Part shown: in pieces, positions 8,203-17,450 of the stretch
How the letters are laid out: every line of letters starts with the position of its first letter
Position numbering within the stretch: position 1 is the stretch's first letter
Assembly (NCBI RefSeq): GCF_003063415.1
Contig: NZ_NESK01000005.1
Coordinates: 1-64,000, forward strand
From: Limnohabitans sp. 2KL-17
GTDB lineage: Bacteria > Pseudomonadota > Gammaproteobacteria > Burkholderiales > Burkholderiaceae_C
Reading direction: 5' to 3'
DNA length: 64,000 nucleotides
Made by a program: the position numbers and the translations under genes
The notes under the pieces: generated by a model
Database searches by the model: none
The model's input: only the letters and a program-made list of their open reading frames with translations
What the model was told of the DNA's origin: nothing

Positions 8203-8256
8203 GGTCTCGATTGTGGCACGCCAAGCCGACAGCTGCCTGTCAGCCCAGCCGCTGAC

Positions 8257-10200
8257 TCAATGCAAGGCGTTGTAAATGCTCTCGGCCAGTTCACGCGAAA
8301 TGCCCTCCACGCCCAGCAAGTCCTCCACACTGGCGCTTTCCACGCCACGCACACCACCAAACCGTTGCAGCAATTTGGCCCGTTTGCGCGGTCCGATGCC
8401 CGGAATTTCTTCGATCTTGCTGCCGCCCATGCGCACCTTGGCGCGCTGCGCCCGCATGCCGGTGATGGCAAAGCGATGCGCCTCGTCGCGGATCTGAGCC
8501 ACCAGCATCAGGGCAGCCGAGTCCTTGCCCAGATAAACCTTTTCACGGCCATCGGCGAACACCAGATCTTCCAGTCCCACCTTACGGCCCTCACCCTTTT
8601 CCACGCCCACGATGCGCGACAGGTCCAAGCCCAATTGGGTAAACACCTCGCGTGCCGTCGACACCTGTCCCTTGCCTCCGTCAATCAGCACCAGATCGGG
8701 CAATCGGGCCGTGCCTTCTGAGCTACCGTCCTGCGTGCGTAAAACCTCGGCCAGCTTGCCGTAACGGCGCATCAGCACCTGGCGCATGGCCGCGTAATCG
8801 TCACCCGGCGTGATGCCCTCGATGTTGTAACGACGGTATTCACTGCTTTGCATCTTGTGCTGGCGAAACACCACGCAAGAAGCCTGCGTGTTTTCGCCTG
8901 CTGTGTGAGAAATGTCGAAGCATTCGATGTGCAAAGCATCCAGATCGTCCGGGGCCAAATCGAGCGCTTCGGCCAGTGCCCGGGTTCGGGCCTGTTGAGA
9001 GCCTTCTTCGGCCAGCAATCGGGCCAGCTGGATGTCGGCATTTTTTTCGCTCATCTCCAGCCAGACCCTGCGGTGTTCCCGCGGGTTGTGCACTGCGGCA
9101 ATTTTGTAGCCCGCTTGCTGCGACAGTGCGGCAAGCAAGGCCTTGTCCACCATCACGCTGGTGATCAGCGCCGGCGGCACTGGAATGCCAATGTAATGCT
9201 GCGCCATGAAAGCCTCAAGAACCTGCACCTCGACGGGTCGCGGTGTCTGATCATCGTCTTCAACCGATTGCAGCGCGTGCGCGTCTTCCACATGCGCTGG
9301 AAAGTAAGCCCTGTCGCCCAGGTGCCGCCCGCCGCGCACCATGGCCAGGTTGACGCAGGCACGCCCGCCCTGCACCCGCACGGCCAAGATGTCCACATCG
9401 GTGTCGGTGCCGGTGTCCACAGACTGCTGGTGCAACACCCTGGACAAGGCCGACATCTGGTTGCGCACCTCGGCGGCCTGCTCAAACTCGAGCCTGTCGG
9501 CGTGCTGCATCATCCGCGCTTCCATCTCTTGCAGCAGCGCCTGAGTCTCGCCCTTCAAAAAGCGCTCGGCGTGCTTCACATCGTCCGCATAAGCCTCAGG
9601 GCTGATCAAGTTGACACATGGACCCGAGCAACGCTTGATCTGATAGAGCAAACACGGCCGAGTGCGGTTGGCAAACACCGTGTCTTCACACGTGCGCAGG
9701 CGAAACACTTTTTGCAGCAGCTGAATCGACTCCTTGACCGCCCAGGCACTGGGAAAGGGTCCGAAGTAGCGGTGCTTCTTTTCAACCGCACCCCGGTAGT
9801 AGGCCACCCGAGGAAAGGTCTGCGGCTCGGGTGCGCCATCCAGCGCCTTTAAAAACAGCGTGCCGTTGCCTGTCAACTTCAGATACGGGTAAGTTTTGTC
9901 GTCTCTAAACAAAATGTTGAAACGCGGGCTCAGTGACTTGATCAGGTTGTTTTCAAGCAGCAGCGCTTCGGCTTCGGAACGCACCACCGTGGTTTCCAGG
10001 CGGGCAATTTTGCTGACCATGTGGCCAATGCGCGTGCCACCGTGGTCTTTCTGAAAATAGCTCGACACACGCTTTTTAAGCTGCTTGGCCTTGCCGACAT
10101 ACAGCACGCTGCCCTGCGCATCAAAGTAGCGATAAACCCCGGGCAAAGCCGGAAGCGCAGCGACCTGGGCCAGCAAGGATTCATCGTGTTCGGCAATCAT
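8257..10200 (-). CDS. uvrC: Excinuclease ABC subunit C
   Basis: UvrC cuts damaged DNA on both sides of a lesion in nucleotide excision repair. The 647-residue protein has the N-terminal GIY-YIG nuclease ([20 protein letters not shown], residues about 16-35), a UVR domain that contacts UvrB ([13 protein letters not shown], about 210), the RNase H-like C-terminal nuclease ([27 protein letters not shown]) and two helix-hairpin-helix motifs at the end ([18 protein letters not shown]). ATG 10200 is chosen over a TTG at 10251 because the protein then begins shortly before the nuclease domain. It is divergent from earP. Confidence 0.95.
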   Translation of the reverse strand: MIAEHDESLLAQVAALPALPGVYRYFDAQGSVLYVGKAKQLKKRVSSYFQKDHGGTRIGHMVSKIARLETTVVRSEAEALLLENNLIKSLSPRFNILFRDDKTYPYLKLTGNGTLFLKALDGAPEPQTFPRVAYYRGAVEKKHRYFGPFPSAWAVKESIQLLQKVFRLRTCEDTVFANRTRPCLLYQIKRCSGPCVNLISPEAYADDVKHAERFLKGETQALLQEMEARMMQHADRLEFEQAAEVRNQMSALSRVLHQQSVDTGTDTDVDILAVRVQGGRACVNLAMVRGGRHLGDRAYFPAHVEDAHALQSVEDDDQTPRPVEVQVLEAFMAQHYIGIPVPPALITSVMVDKALLAALSQQAGYKIAAVHNPREHRRVWLEMSEKNADIQLARLLAEEGSQQARTRALAEALDLAPDDLDALHIECFDISHTAGENTQASCVVFRQHKMQSSEYRRYNIEGITPGDDYAAMRQVLMRRYGKLAEVLRTQDGSSEGTARLPDLVLIDGGKGQVSTAREVFTQLGLDLSRIVGVEKGEGRKVGLEDLVFADGREKVYLGKDSAALMLVAQIRDEAHRFAITGMRAQRAKVRMGGSKIEEIPGIGPRKRAKLLQRFGGVRGVESASVEDLLGVEGISRELAESIYNALH

Positions 10201-10258
10201 GGCGCGTATTGTGCCGTTGTGTGAAGCTGGAAACCGGGGGGCAGGCGACAATCACCTC

Positions 10259-11356
10259 ATGAATTCGCCAAGACTTTGGGACATTTTTTGCGCAGTCATC
10301 GACAACCACGGTGACCTGGGCGTTTGCTGGCGATTGGCCCGGCAACTGGCCGAGGCAGGGCAATCGGTGCGCTTGTGGGTGGACGACGACTCTGCCTTGC
10401 GCTGGATGGCCACGCAGGAATCGCTCGCCCGTCTGCCCTGCATTCGGGTGCTGCCCTGGGTTGACGCCAGTGACATCGACAAGCTGGCCAGCCTATCCCC
10501 TGCTGATGTCTGGATCGAAGCCTTTGGCTGCACCTTGCCCGAAGCCTTTGTGGCACACGGCGTGGCCACGCACAAAACCCCTCCCGCCTGGATCAACCTT
10601 GAATACCTGAGTGCCGAAAGCTGGGTGCCCCGCCTGCACGGCCTGCCCTCGCCGGTGATGAGCGGCCCGGCCAAGGGCTGGACCAAGCACTTTTTCTACC
10701 CCGGCGTCACACCGGACACTGGTGGCCTGCTGCGCGAGTCTGATCTGATGCTGCGACAGCAAACCTTTGAAAAAAGTAACCAACGGGCCGCATGGCGACA
10801 TCAACACGCCCCCGGACTGATGGCGGACGGTTTGCTGATCAGCCTGTTTTGTTACGAACCCACTGCCCTGCCCCAACTACTGACACAACTGGTGGGCAAG
10901 CCGCACCACCTGCTGGTTACCCCCGGTCGGCCACTGGCCACCGTGCAAAAAAGTTTGACCAACATGCGTGATCAACCAAGTTGGAGCGCCCTGCCCTACA
11001 CCGACCAGAACGGCTTTGACGAAATGCTTTGGGCCTGTGACCTCAACTTTGTGCGCGGGGAAGACTCGCTGGTGCGGGCCCTCTGGGCAGCCCAAGCCTT
11101 TGTTTGGCACATTTACCCCCAGGACGACAATGCCCACCACGCCAAGCTGACAGCCTTTTTGGATTGGCTGCAAGCGCCAGAAAGCCTGCGGCACTTTCAC
11201 CGGGTCTGGAACGGGGTGGTAGTCGGGCAATTGCCTGTCCTGACCGTCAAAGACCTGCACGAGTGGCGCCATTGCGCTCAAGCGGCAAGAGCCCGTTTAT
11301 TGACACAAGACAGCTTGCTCAGACAACTCATGACTTTTGCCATGCAGTCAACCTGA
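10259..11356 (+). CDS. earP: EF-P arginine rhamnosyltransferase EarP
   Basis: EarP transfers rhamnose from dTDP-L-rhamnose to arginine 32 of elongation factor P, which lets EF-P rescue ribosomes stalled at polyproline. The 365-residue protein (formerly DUF2331) has the hallmark N-terminal DIFCAVIDNHGDLGVCWRLA and the nucleotide-sugar site FVRGEDSLVRALWAAQAFVW near the C-terminus (about residues 256-275). An aspartate follows NHG at about residue 17, as in characterised members. ATG 10259 begins the conserved region. The partner gene efp lies 1 kb downstream and carries Arg32, which strongly supports this assignment. Confidence 0.93.
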   Translation: MNSPRLWDIFCAVIDNHGDLGVCWRLARQLAEAGQSVRLWVDDDSALRWMATQESLARLPCIRVLPWVDASDIDKLASLSPADVWIEAFGCTLPEAFVAHGVATHKTPPAWINLEYLSAESWVPRLHGLPSPVMSGPAKGWTKHFFYPGVTPDTGGLLRESDLMLRQQTFEKSNQRAAWRHQHAPGLMADGLLISLFCYEPTALPQLLTQLVGKPHHLLVTPGRPLATVQKSLTNMRDQPSWSALPYTDQNGFDEMLWACDLNFVRGEDSLVRALWAAQAFVWHIYPQDDNAHHAKLTAFLDWLQAPESLRHFHRVWNGVVVGQLPVLTVKDLHEWRHCAQAARARLLTQDSLLRQLMTFAMQST

Positions 11357-11391
11357 CGCATCTGACTCCCGGTGCGGGGATAATCTTTTAT

Positions 11392-11865
11392 ATGTCCTTT
11401 TTCAACACCCTCTTCCCCCTCGGCTGGCAGCACTACCTGCTGGGCGGCATGACCATCGGCGCAGGCGTGGCGCTGCTTTATTTGTTCAACGGCTGGGTCG
11501 GCGGCATGAGTTCCGTGTTTTCGAGCAGCTGGTCGTTTTTGTTCAAACGGTCGTTTTTTCAGCAAGCGCGCTTCATCAATACCCGCAGATGGCGGCTGGT
11601 CTACGCCTTGGGTGTGGTGCTGGGCGCTCTGGTCTGGCGCTTTGCGCTGGCTGGTGGCGAAGCACAACACACCAGCGTGCCTGCATGGCAATTGCTGGTG
11701 GGGGGCTTTCTGGTCGGCTACGGTGCCCGCCTGGGCAATGGCTGCACTTCGGGCCACGGCATCTGCGGCCTGGGGGCATTGCAATTGCCCTCTTTGGGCG
11801 CGGTGCTGACGTTCATGGCCACCGCATTTTTAACCGCCAACCTGATGGCCTGGAGCCTGGCATGA
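11392..11865 (+). CDS. YeeE/YedE family transporter, N-terminal half subunit
   Basis: A 157-residue membrane protein that matches the first half of YeeE/YedE (TsuA) sulfur-compound channels. The signature GNGCTSGHGICGLG with two cysteines lies at about residues 115-128. YeeE proteins take up thiosulfate through a cysteine relay. Here the channel is split over two genes: this one and the next, whose start overlaps this stop by four bases. ATG 11392 has no strong ribosome site but begins a normal first membrane segment. Substrate is inferred from the family. Confidence 0.85.
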   Translation: MSFFNTLFPLGWQHYLLGGMTIGAGVALLYLFNGWVGGMSSVFSSSWSFLFKRSFFQQARFINTRRWRLVYALGVVLGALVWRFALAGGEAQHTSVPAWQLLVGGFLVGYGARLGNGCTSGHGICGLGALQLPSLGAVLTFMATAFLTANLMAWSLA

Positions 11866-12302
11866 ACGAACAAACTTTGAACCCGCACACCCTGACCCTG
11901 CCCAAGGCCCTGGTCACCTTGCTGGCCGGGGCGCTGTTTGGCTTTGGCCTGTCGCTGGCCACCATGGTTCAACCCGACGTCGTCATCAGCTTCCTGCGCT
12001 TTCAGGATTGGGGCCTGATGCTGGTCATGGGCGGGGCCGCTGGCTTGGCCGCTCTGGCCTATAAGGGCTTTCCGCGCTGGTTTGCCCGCCCCGTGCTGGG
12101 GGGGCAATTTTTGACCCAACCCGCCCAATGGAACCGTCAGACCGTGATCGGTTCGGCCATTTTTGGCATCGGCTGGGGGCTAAGTGGCGTGTGCCCTGGC
12201 CCGGCCATTGCGGCTTTGGGCACCGGCAACACCGACATCCTGTGGGCTCTGGGGGGGATTGTGCTGGGCGGCCTGGCGCATGGGCTGACCGCACAGGATT
12301 GA
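11862..12302 (+). CDS. YeeE/YedE family transporter, C-terminal half subunit (DUF6691 type)
   Basis: The 146-residue membrane protein is the second half of the split YeeE channel. It shows [17 protein letters not shown] near the N-terminus and [20 protein letters not shown] near residue 115, with the conserved cysteine of this half. Its ATG overlaps the stop of the first half in an ATGA, so the two subunits are made together, presumably one to one. The pair sits between earP and efp on the same strand; a sulfur-uptake role has no obvious tie to EF-P modification. Confidence 0.85.
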   Translation: MNEQTLNPHTLTLPKALVTLLAGALFGFGLSLATMVQPDVVISFLRFQDWGLMLVMGGAAGLAALAYKGFPRWFARPVLGGQFLTQPAQWNRQTVIGSAIFGIGWGLSGVCPGPAIAALGTGNTDILWALGGIVLGGLAHGLTAQD

Positions 12303-12400
12303 TGGACCGGGGCCTTTCAAAGGATAAAAACCCGGCCCCAGAGGTTAGAATAGAGGGCTTAGGCTTCAGGCCACTCCTGTTCATTTCAGACTCAAATCCT

Positions 12401-12955
12401 ATGAAAACCGCTCAAGAAATCCGCGTTGGCAACGTCATCATGCACGGCAAAGACCCCATGGTCGTCCTGCGCACCGAATACCAGCGTGGCGGCCGTGGCA
12501 CATCCACCGTCCGCATGAAGCTCAAAAGCCTGATCGCCAACTTCGGCACAGAAGTCGTTTTTCGCGCTGACGACAAGATGGACCAGGTTATTCTGGACAA
12601 AAAAGATTGCACCTACTCTTACTTCGCCGATCCGATGTATGTGTGCATGGACACCGACTTCAACCAGTACGAAGTCGAAGCGACCAACATGGGCGATGCC
12701 CTGAACTACCTCGAAGACGGCATGGAACTCGAAGTGGTGTTCTACAACGAGAAAGCCATTTCTGTTGAGTTGCCCACCAGCGTGGTGCGCGAGATCACTT
12801 GGACAGAGCCTGCCGTGAAAGGCGACACCTCCGGCAAAGTGCTCAAGCCCGCGAAAATAGCGACAGGTCTGGAAGTGCCAGTGCCCCTGTTTGTGGCACA
12901 AGGTGACAAAATCGAGATCGACACCCGCACAGGCGAATACCGCAAGCGCGTCTGA
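12401..12955 (+). CDS. efp: Elongation factor P
   Basis: EF-P binds between the P and E sites of the ribosome and speeds peptide bond formation at polyproline. The 184-residue protein has the three-domain EF-P layout: KOW-like N-domain ([14 protein letters not shown]), central OB domain, and C-terminal OB domain ending [10 protein letters not shown]. The loop tip reads QRGGRGT with arginine at position 32, the residue rhamnosylated by EarP, instead of the lysine of the EpmA/B system. A clear terminator follows at 12976. Confidence 0.96.
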   Translation: MKTAQEIRVGNVIMHGKDPMVVLRTEYQRGGRGTSTVRMKLKSLIANFGTEVVFRADDKMDQVILDKKDCTYSYFADPMYVCMDTDFNQYEVEATNMGDALNYLEDGMELEVVFYNEKAISVELPTSVVREITWTEPAVKGDTSGKVLKPAKIATGLEVPVPLFVAQGDKIEIDTRTGEYRKRV

Positions 12956-12975
12956 TCTGCGGATCTACCACCTGC

Positions 12976-13000
12976 AAAAGCCCCGCAAGGGGCTTTTTTT
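12976..13000 (+). terminator. Rho-independent terminator of efp
   Basis: A 9-base-pair hairpin (AAAAGCCCC / GGGGCTTTT, GCAA tetraloop) is followed by further T. It lies 20 bases after the efp stop. Confidence 0.93.
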
Positions 13001-13060
13001 CATGGGTGATTCACTTGCCGAGCTGATTCACACACCACGGTGCAAAGGCACAATGGCTGA

Positions 13061-13933
13061 ATGCAATCGATTCAAGACCTCCATGCGCCATCCCTGCCCC
13101 CCGCTTGGGCTGAAACACAAACAGAGTTCCACGATGCAGGCTTGCTGGAACCCCAAGCCAGCCGTCTGGCCTTTGCCGATCCAGAATTTTTATTGCGCCG
13201 AGAAACCCGTGGTATCCGTTTCCAGCTGGAGATGCTCAAACCCGACCTGGCCCAGACAGAGGCCAAGATTGAACACACGGTGGTGGTGTTTGGCAGTGCC
13301 CGCTTTCCGGACATGGCCACCGCACAGGCCCAACTTCATGCGGCCACACAAAGCGGCCTACAGCAAGACCTGACCCAAGCCGAAACCGGGGTGCGCAATG
13401 CACAGCATTACGAAAATGCCAGGGCCTTTGCCCGATTGGTGGCACAGTCTTGCTCATGCCTGCCTGACGATGAAAAGCTTTTCATTTGCACGGGCGGTGG
13501 CCCAGGCATCATGGAAGCCGCCAACCGGGGCGCGCAAGAGTCAGGCGCACCCTCTGTTGCACTCAACATCGTGTTGCCCCATGAGCAAAGACCCAACCCT
13601 TACGTCACGCCCGAGCTGAGCTTCAAGTTCCACTATTTTGCGTTGCGCAAAATGCATTTCATGATGCGCGCCAAGGCTTTGGTGGCTTTTCCCGGCGGCT
13701 TTGGCACGCTGGACGAACTGTTTGAAGTGATGACGCTGGTGCAAACACGCAAGTCCCGTCCCGTACCGATCTTGCTGTTCGGCACCGATTACTGGAAACG
13801 CCTGATCAACATGGATGTGCTGGTCGAAGAAGGCATGATTTCGCCAGAGGACCTGAAGCTTTTCAGCTATGTGGACACACCTGAGGTCGCATGGCAAGTC
13901 ATTTGCGATTTTTACCAGTTGAACGTGGTTTAA
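13061..13933 (+). CDS. LOG-family (TIGR00730) Rossmann-fold protein
   Basis: The 290-residue protein belongs to the LOG family, whose tested members cleave nucleoside 5'-monophosphates such as cytokinin ribotides to the base plus ribose phosphate; many entries are misnamed lysine decarboxylase. The two key motifs are present: FICTGGGPGIMEAANRGA (about residues 142-159) and FPGGFGTLDELFEVMTL (about 210-226) with the conserved Arg-x-x-His/Lys region between them (FALRKMHFMMRAK). An N-terminal extension of about 70 residues makes it longer than short LOG proteins. It converges on the MFS gene, overlapping its end by 35 bases. The true substrate is unknown. Confidence 0.8.
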   Translation: MQSIQDLHAPSLPPAWAETQTEFHDAGLLEPQASRLAFADPEFLLRRETRGIRFQLEMLKPDLAQTEAKIEHTVVVFGSARFPDMATAQAQLHAATQSGLQQDLTQAETGVRNAQHYENARAFARLVAQSCSCLPDDEKLFICTGGGPGIMEAANRGAQESGAPSVALNIVLPHEQRPNPYVTPELSFKFHYFALRKMHFMMRAKALVAFPGGFGTLDELFEVMTLVQTRKSRPVPILLFGTDYWKRLINMDVLVEEGMISPEDLKLFSYVDTPEVAWQVICDFYQLNVV

Positions 13934-15092
13934 CCCGGCCGTAAGCGCCACGCTGCACGTGAGCCCAGGCCCACTGCAGCTCCCACCACCCAGAACACCG
14001 GGGCCACGCCGGCCACGGCACCGGCAGCCCCAAAGACCACGGGCATGACACGCTAGACGCATTGATGCTCATCAGCCGCAAACCCAAGGCTTCGCCTTGC
14101 CGATGCTTGGGGGTGATCTGGTGCAAGGTGCTCATGATCATGGGCTGCACTGCGCCCAGCACCAAACCCAACAAAACAGAACACAAACCCATGCTCAATG
14201 GCGTGAGCATGAAGGGGTACAAGCCGAACAAAAGCGCTGTGCAGACCATGGCACCGGTGATGATCTGGTGCTCTTGCACATGGCGCGAAAGCCAGGGCAA
14301 ACACACCCGGATGAAGGCCGCAGCGATGGCAAATGCGCCGAGTATGGAGCCCACCACTGAGGCGCTGAAACCCCGCTCATGCCCCAGCACCGGCACCACA
14401 AAGGTGTGCACATCCCAGCACGAAGACAGCAACCAGTTGACCCCCAGCAATCGCCGCATCATGGGTTCGGCCAGCAGACCCATCGCCCGAAGAGGAGCGC
14501 CGCCCTCAGTGGGCTTGGTGGTGTGCAGTTCAGGCACCTTGCGCACCCAGAACCAGGTGCTCAATGGCAAAACTGCCATCGCGAAAAAGGCCCAACGAAA
14601 GCCGCTGAGGTGGGCTGGATCCGGGCCGGCATAGTCAATCAGCAGGCCCGCCATCACCGGTCCCAAAAAGTTGGAAATCGCCGGGCCAATGGAGAGCCAG
14701 CTGAAGGCCACCTTGAGTTCTGCCGGGTCTTTGGCCATGCGGCCAACGTGCCGCTGCAATGAAATCACGGCCATGCCCGTTGCCCCGCCAGTGGCCAGGG
14801 CGCTGATGCACATGACGGGAAATATGGGCCACAGCACCGATAAGCCAGCCCCCACCGAGGACACGATCACACTGATCAACAAAGGCTTCTTGAGGCCCTT
14901 GCGATCGGCGTAGCGCCCTGCAGGCAAGGCCAGAAACACTTGGGTCAACGCGAACAAGGCCAGCAATGCCCCCACGGCCATGGCGCTGAAACCTTGCTTC
15001 AGAGCCAGCAAAGGGATCGCCATGCGCATCCCCGCCATGCAAGCGTGCAAAAAAACCTGTCCTGCAATCAGCCGGGGCAGCGGGTGCTTCAT
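13899..15092 (-). CDS. MFS transporter with a frameshifted C-terminus
   Basis: A 12-helix major facilitator protein; segments such as RLIAGQVFLHACMAGMRMAIPLLAL and ALPAGRYADRKGLKKPLLI (loop 2-3 motif) are clear. Near 14047 the reading frame breaks: after MSINASSV the protein continues with non-membrane residues, while the next frame reads MPVVFGAAGAVAGVAPVFW, a proper last membrane helix ending at a stop at 13930-13932. One base appears missing at 14047-14048. This could be a real inactivating mutation or a sequencing error. ATG 15092 is chosen; it lies 22 bases after the rmuC stop. Substrate unknown. Confidence 0.75.
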   Translation of the reverse strand: MKHPLPRLIAGQVFLHACMAGMRMAIPLLALKQGFSAMAVGALLALFALTQVFLALPAGRYADRKGLKKPLLISVIVSSVGAGLSVLWPIFPVMCISALATGGATGMAVISLQRHVGRMAKDPAELKVAFSWLSIGPAISNFLGPVMAGLLIDYAGPDPAHLSGFRWAFFAMAVLPLSTWFWVRKVPELHTTKPTEGGAPLRAMGLLAEPMMRRLLGVNWLLSSCWDVHTFVVPVLGHERGFSASVVGSILGAFAIAAAFIRVCLPWLSRHVQEHQIITGAMVCTALLFGLYPFMLTPLSMGLCSVLLGLVLGAVQPMIMSTLHQITPKHRQGEALGLRLMSINASSVSCPWSLGLPVPWPAWPRCSGWWELQWAWAHVQRGAYGRVKPRSTGKNRK

Positions 15093-15114
15093 GCCACGCC
15101 TGCTGGCCTCGTCT

Positions 15115-16464
15115 TCAATTTTCACTGCCGGGCAACAGGGCTTGTGCCTCTGGTTCTGGCAAAGCGTCAACCTGTCGCAAAGCCCGATGCATCACGTTGC
15201 TGCGGGTCTGGGCCTGTTCCAGGGTGTTGAGCACGGTCTGGGTCTGGGATTTGACCTTGGCCAGCACCTCGCCAAATTTACCGAATTCGGTCTTGACAGC
15301 ACCCAGCACCTGCCAGACTTCACTGGACCGTTTTTCAAGTGCCAAAGTCCTGAAACCCATTTGCAGGGCATTGAGCATGGCCATCAGATTGGTCGGACCC
15401 GCCAGGGTCACGCGGTGATCGCGCTGCAAGGTTTCCATCAAGCCAGGGCGGCGCAACACTTCGGCATACAAGCCTTCAGTGGGCAAGAACATGATCGCAA
15501 AATCGGTGGTGTGGGGTGGCTCCAAGTACTTCTCGGCCATCGACTTGGCTTCGAGCCTGATGCGTGCTTCCAGGGCCTTGGCACACAACTCGGCCTGCAC
15601 AGGGTCGGCACGACCTTGCGCTTCGAGCAGGCGTTCGTAATCTTCGTTGGGAAACTTGGCATCGATCGGCAGCCAGACCGGATCGCCATTGTCTGAGCGG
15701 CCCGGCAAACGGATCGCAAAGTCCACCCGGTTCTTGTCGCCGGGACGGGTGGCCACCTGCACGGCATATTGCTCGGGGGCCAGCACCTGTTCCAGCAAAG
15801 AGGCCAGTTGGGCTTCGCCAAACATGCCCCTGGTTTTGACATTGGTCAGCAGGTGCTTGAGGTCGCCCACACCTTGAGCCAGTTGGTGCATTTCGCCCAA
15901 GCCTTTGTGCACCTGCTCCAGGCGCTCGGCCACTTGTTTGAAGCTTTCGCCCAAACGGGCTTGCAGCGTGGCCTGCAGTTTTTCGTCCACGGTCTGGCGC
16001 ATTTCGTCCAGTTTGGCCGAGTTGCTTTGCTGCAGCTGGGCCAACTGCGTTTCCATGGTGCCGCGCATCTCGGTCAGGCGGCGGGCATTGGCCTCAGACA
16101 AAGCGTTTACCTGCTGGGCCAGGCTGTCGGTCAGGCTTTTTTGCAGCAAGGCCAGTTGTTGGGCCAGGGCATCAATTTGCTGGTTTTGGGTGCGGGTTGC
16201 TTCGGCACTTTGCTGCAGCAGCGATTGCTGAAACAAGGTCAGCGTCTGCATGGACTCTTGACGTCCGAATACGCCAGACTGGCTGATTTCGGTGCGCAGT
16301 TCACGCTCAAGCCGTTCTGTCTGGCTTTGCAGGGCCTCGAACATCCTTTCTTGCCGTGCAGCTTGGTCTGCACTGCTGTCTGGTGCCGTTCTGGACTTGA
16401 AAACAAGTACCAGCACCAGCAGCAAATTCAAGGCCACCAGCCCCGGTACCAGCATGTCGTTCAT
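15115..16464 (-). CDS. rmuC: DNA recombination protein RmuC
   Basis: RmuC limits recombination between inverted repeats; its nuclease-like fold suggests it cuts unusual DNA structures. The 449-residue protein has one N-terminal membrane segment (residues about 5-22), a long coiled-coil from about 40 to 190 rich in Gln/Leu/Glu, and the RmuC core (TRGMFGEAQLASLLEQVL; VWLPIDAKFPNEDY; FLPTEGLYAEVL). The order and length match the family. Its ATG overlaps the stop of the upstream reductase gene by four bases, so the two are coupled. Confidence 0.93.
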   Translation of the reverse strand: MNDMLVPGLVALNLLLVLVLVFKSRTAPDSSADQAARQERMFEALQSQTERLERELRTEISQSGVFGRQESMQTLTLFQQSLLQQSAEATRTQNQQIDALAQQLALLQKSLTDSLAQQVNALSEANARRLTEMRGTMETQLAQLQQSNSAKLDEMRQTVDEKLQATLQARLGESFKQVAERLEQVHKGLGEMHQLAQGVGDLKHLLTNVKTRGMFGEAQLASLLEQVLAPEQYAVQVATRPGDKNRVDFAIRLPGRSDNGDPVWLPIDAKFPNEDYERLLEAQGRADPVQAELCAKALEARIRLEAKSMAEKYLEPPHTTDFAIMFLPTEGLYAEVLRRPGLMETLQRDHRVTLAGPTNLMAMLNALQMGFRTLALEKRSSEVWQVLGAVKTEFGKFGEVLAKVKSQTQTVLNTLEQAQTRSNVMHRALRQVDALPEPEAQALLPGSEN

Positions 16465-17450
16465 GCAGCCGCGCCGTTCAGAGTGTTCAACGGGGTGAGG
16501 GCCTGGCCCTTGGTGAAGTAAGCGACCAGGTTGTCAGCAGCCAGCTGCGCCATGGCCCGGCGCGTCTTGACCGTGGAACTGGCGATGTGCGGCGTCAGAA
16601 CCACGTTGGACACCTTCAACAATTCGGGATGAACTTTCGGCTCACCCTCGAACACATCCAGGCCGGCAGCCGCAATTTGGCCTGCTGCCAAGGCCTTGGC
16701 CAAAGCCGCATCGTCGACGATGCCACCGCGTGCAATATTGACCAAGGTGGCGGTGCGTTTCATCAAGGCCAGCTCGGGCGCGCCGATGGTGTGATGGGAT
16801 TCGGCGCTATAGGGCACCACCAACATGACATGGTCAGCGGTCTTGAGCAGCTCTTCCTTGGTCACATAACGGGCTTTGCACTCGGCTTCGAGGTCGGCGC
16901 TCAGGCGACTGCGGTTGTTGTAAGTGACGTTCATGCCAAAACCATGTGCCGCCCGTCGGGCAATGCCCTGCCCGATGCGGCCCATGCCCAGGATGCCGAT
17001 GGTGGCGCCATGCACTTCGGCACCGGCGAACATGTCGTAGCTCCATTTGGTCCAGTGGCCGGCACGCAAGAAATGCTCACTCTCTGTGATGCGACGGGCG
17101 GTGGCCATAAGCAGCGCAAAACCGAAGTCGGCGGTGGTTTCAGTCAGCACATCGGGGGTGTTGCTGGCCAAAACGCCCGCAGCCGTCATGGCCGGTACAT
17201 CAAAATTGTTAAAGCCCACAGCCATGTTGGCCACCATTTTGAGCTGGGGGTTGGCCTGCAGCAGCATTGCATCGATGCGCTCACTGCCCGTGGTCAAGGC
17301 GCCCACTTTGCCCTGCATGCGACGAGTCAGTTCAGCGGCAGACCACACCTCATCGGCCTGGTTGCTTTCAACTTCAAACACCTGCGCCAGAGACTGAAGG
17401 ACTTCGGGGAAGATGGCCCGGGCCACCAGAATGGAAGGTTTGGACATCAT
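16461..17450 (-). CDS. D-2-hydroxyacid dehydrogenase (glyoxylate/hydroxypyruvate reductase type)
   Basis: The 329-residue NAD(P)-dependent reductase belongs to the D-isomer 2-hydroxyacid dehydrogenases. The nucleotide-binding GILGMGRIGQGIARRA is at about residues 151-166, and the catalytic Arg (VNIARGGIVDD), Glu (VFEGEPKVHPEL) and His (LTPHIASST) are all present. The overall pattern (GFNNFDVPAMTAAGVLASNTPDVLTE, split across the catalytic domain) fits the GhrB/glyoxylate reductase group. The ATG overlaps the nhaD stop by four bases (ATGA), and the stop overlaps rmuC. The exact substrate, glyoxylate or hydroxypyruvate, is inferred. Confidence 0.87.
   Translation of the reverse strand: MMSKPSILVARAIFPEVLQSLAQVFEVESNQADEVWSAAELTRRMQGKVGALTTGSERIDAMLLQANPQLKMVANMAVGFNNFDVPAMTAAGVLASNTPDVLTETTADFGFALLMATARRITESEHFLRAGHWTKWSYDMFAGAEVHGATIGILGMGRIGQGIARRAAHGFGMNVTYNNRSRLSADLEAECKARYVTKEELLKTADHVMLVVPYSAESHHTIGAPELALMKRTATLVNIARGGIVDDAALAKALAAGQIAAAGLDVFEGEPKVHPELLKVSNVVLTPHIASSTVKTRRAMAQLAADNLVAYFTKGQALTPLNTLNGAAA

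Noticed and set aside
8848-9852. 334-codon plus-strand frame
   Set aside because: Antisense shadow of uvrC caused by high G+C content.
12307-12339. Inverted repeat GGGGCC/GGCCCC before efp, considered as a riboswitch or terminator
   Set aside because: Six-base arms with a 19-base loop and no T run; no riboswitch family fits.
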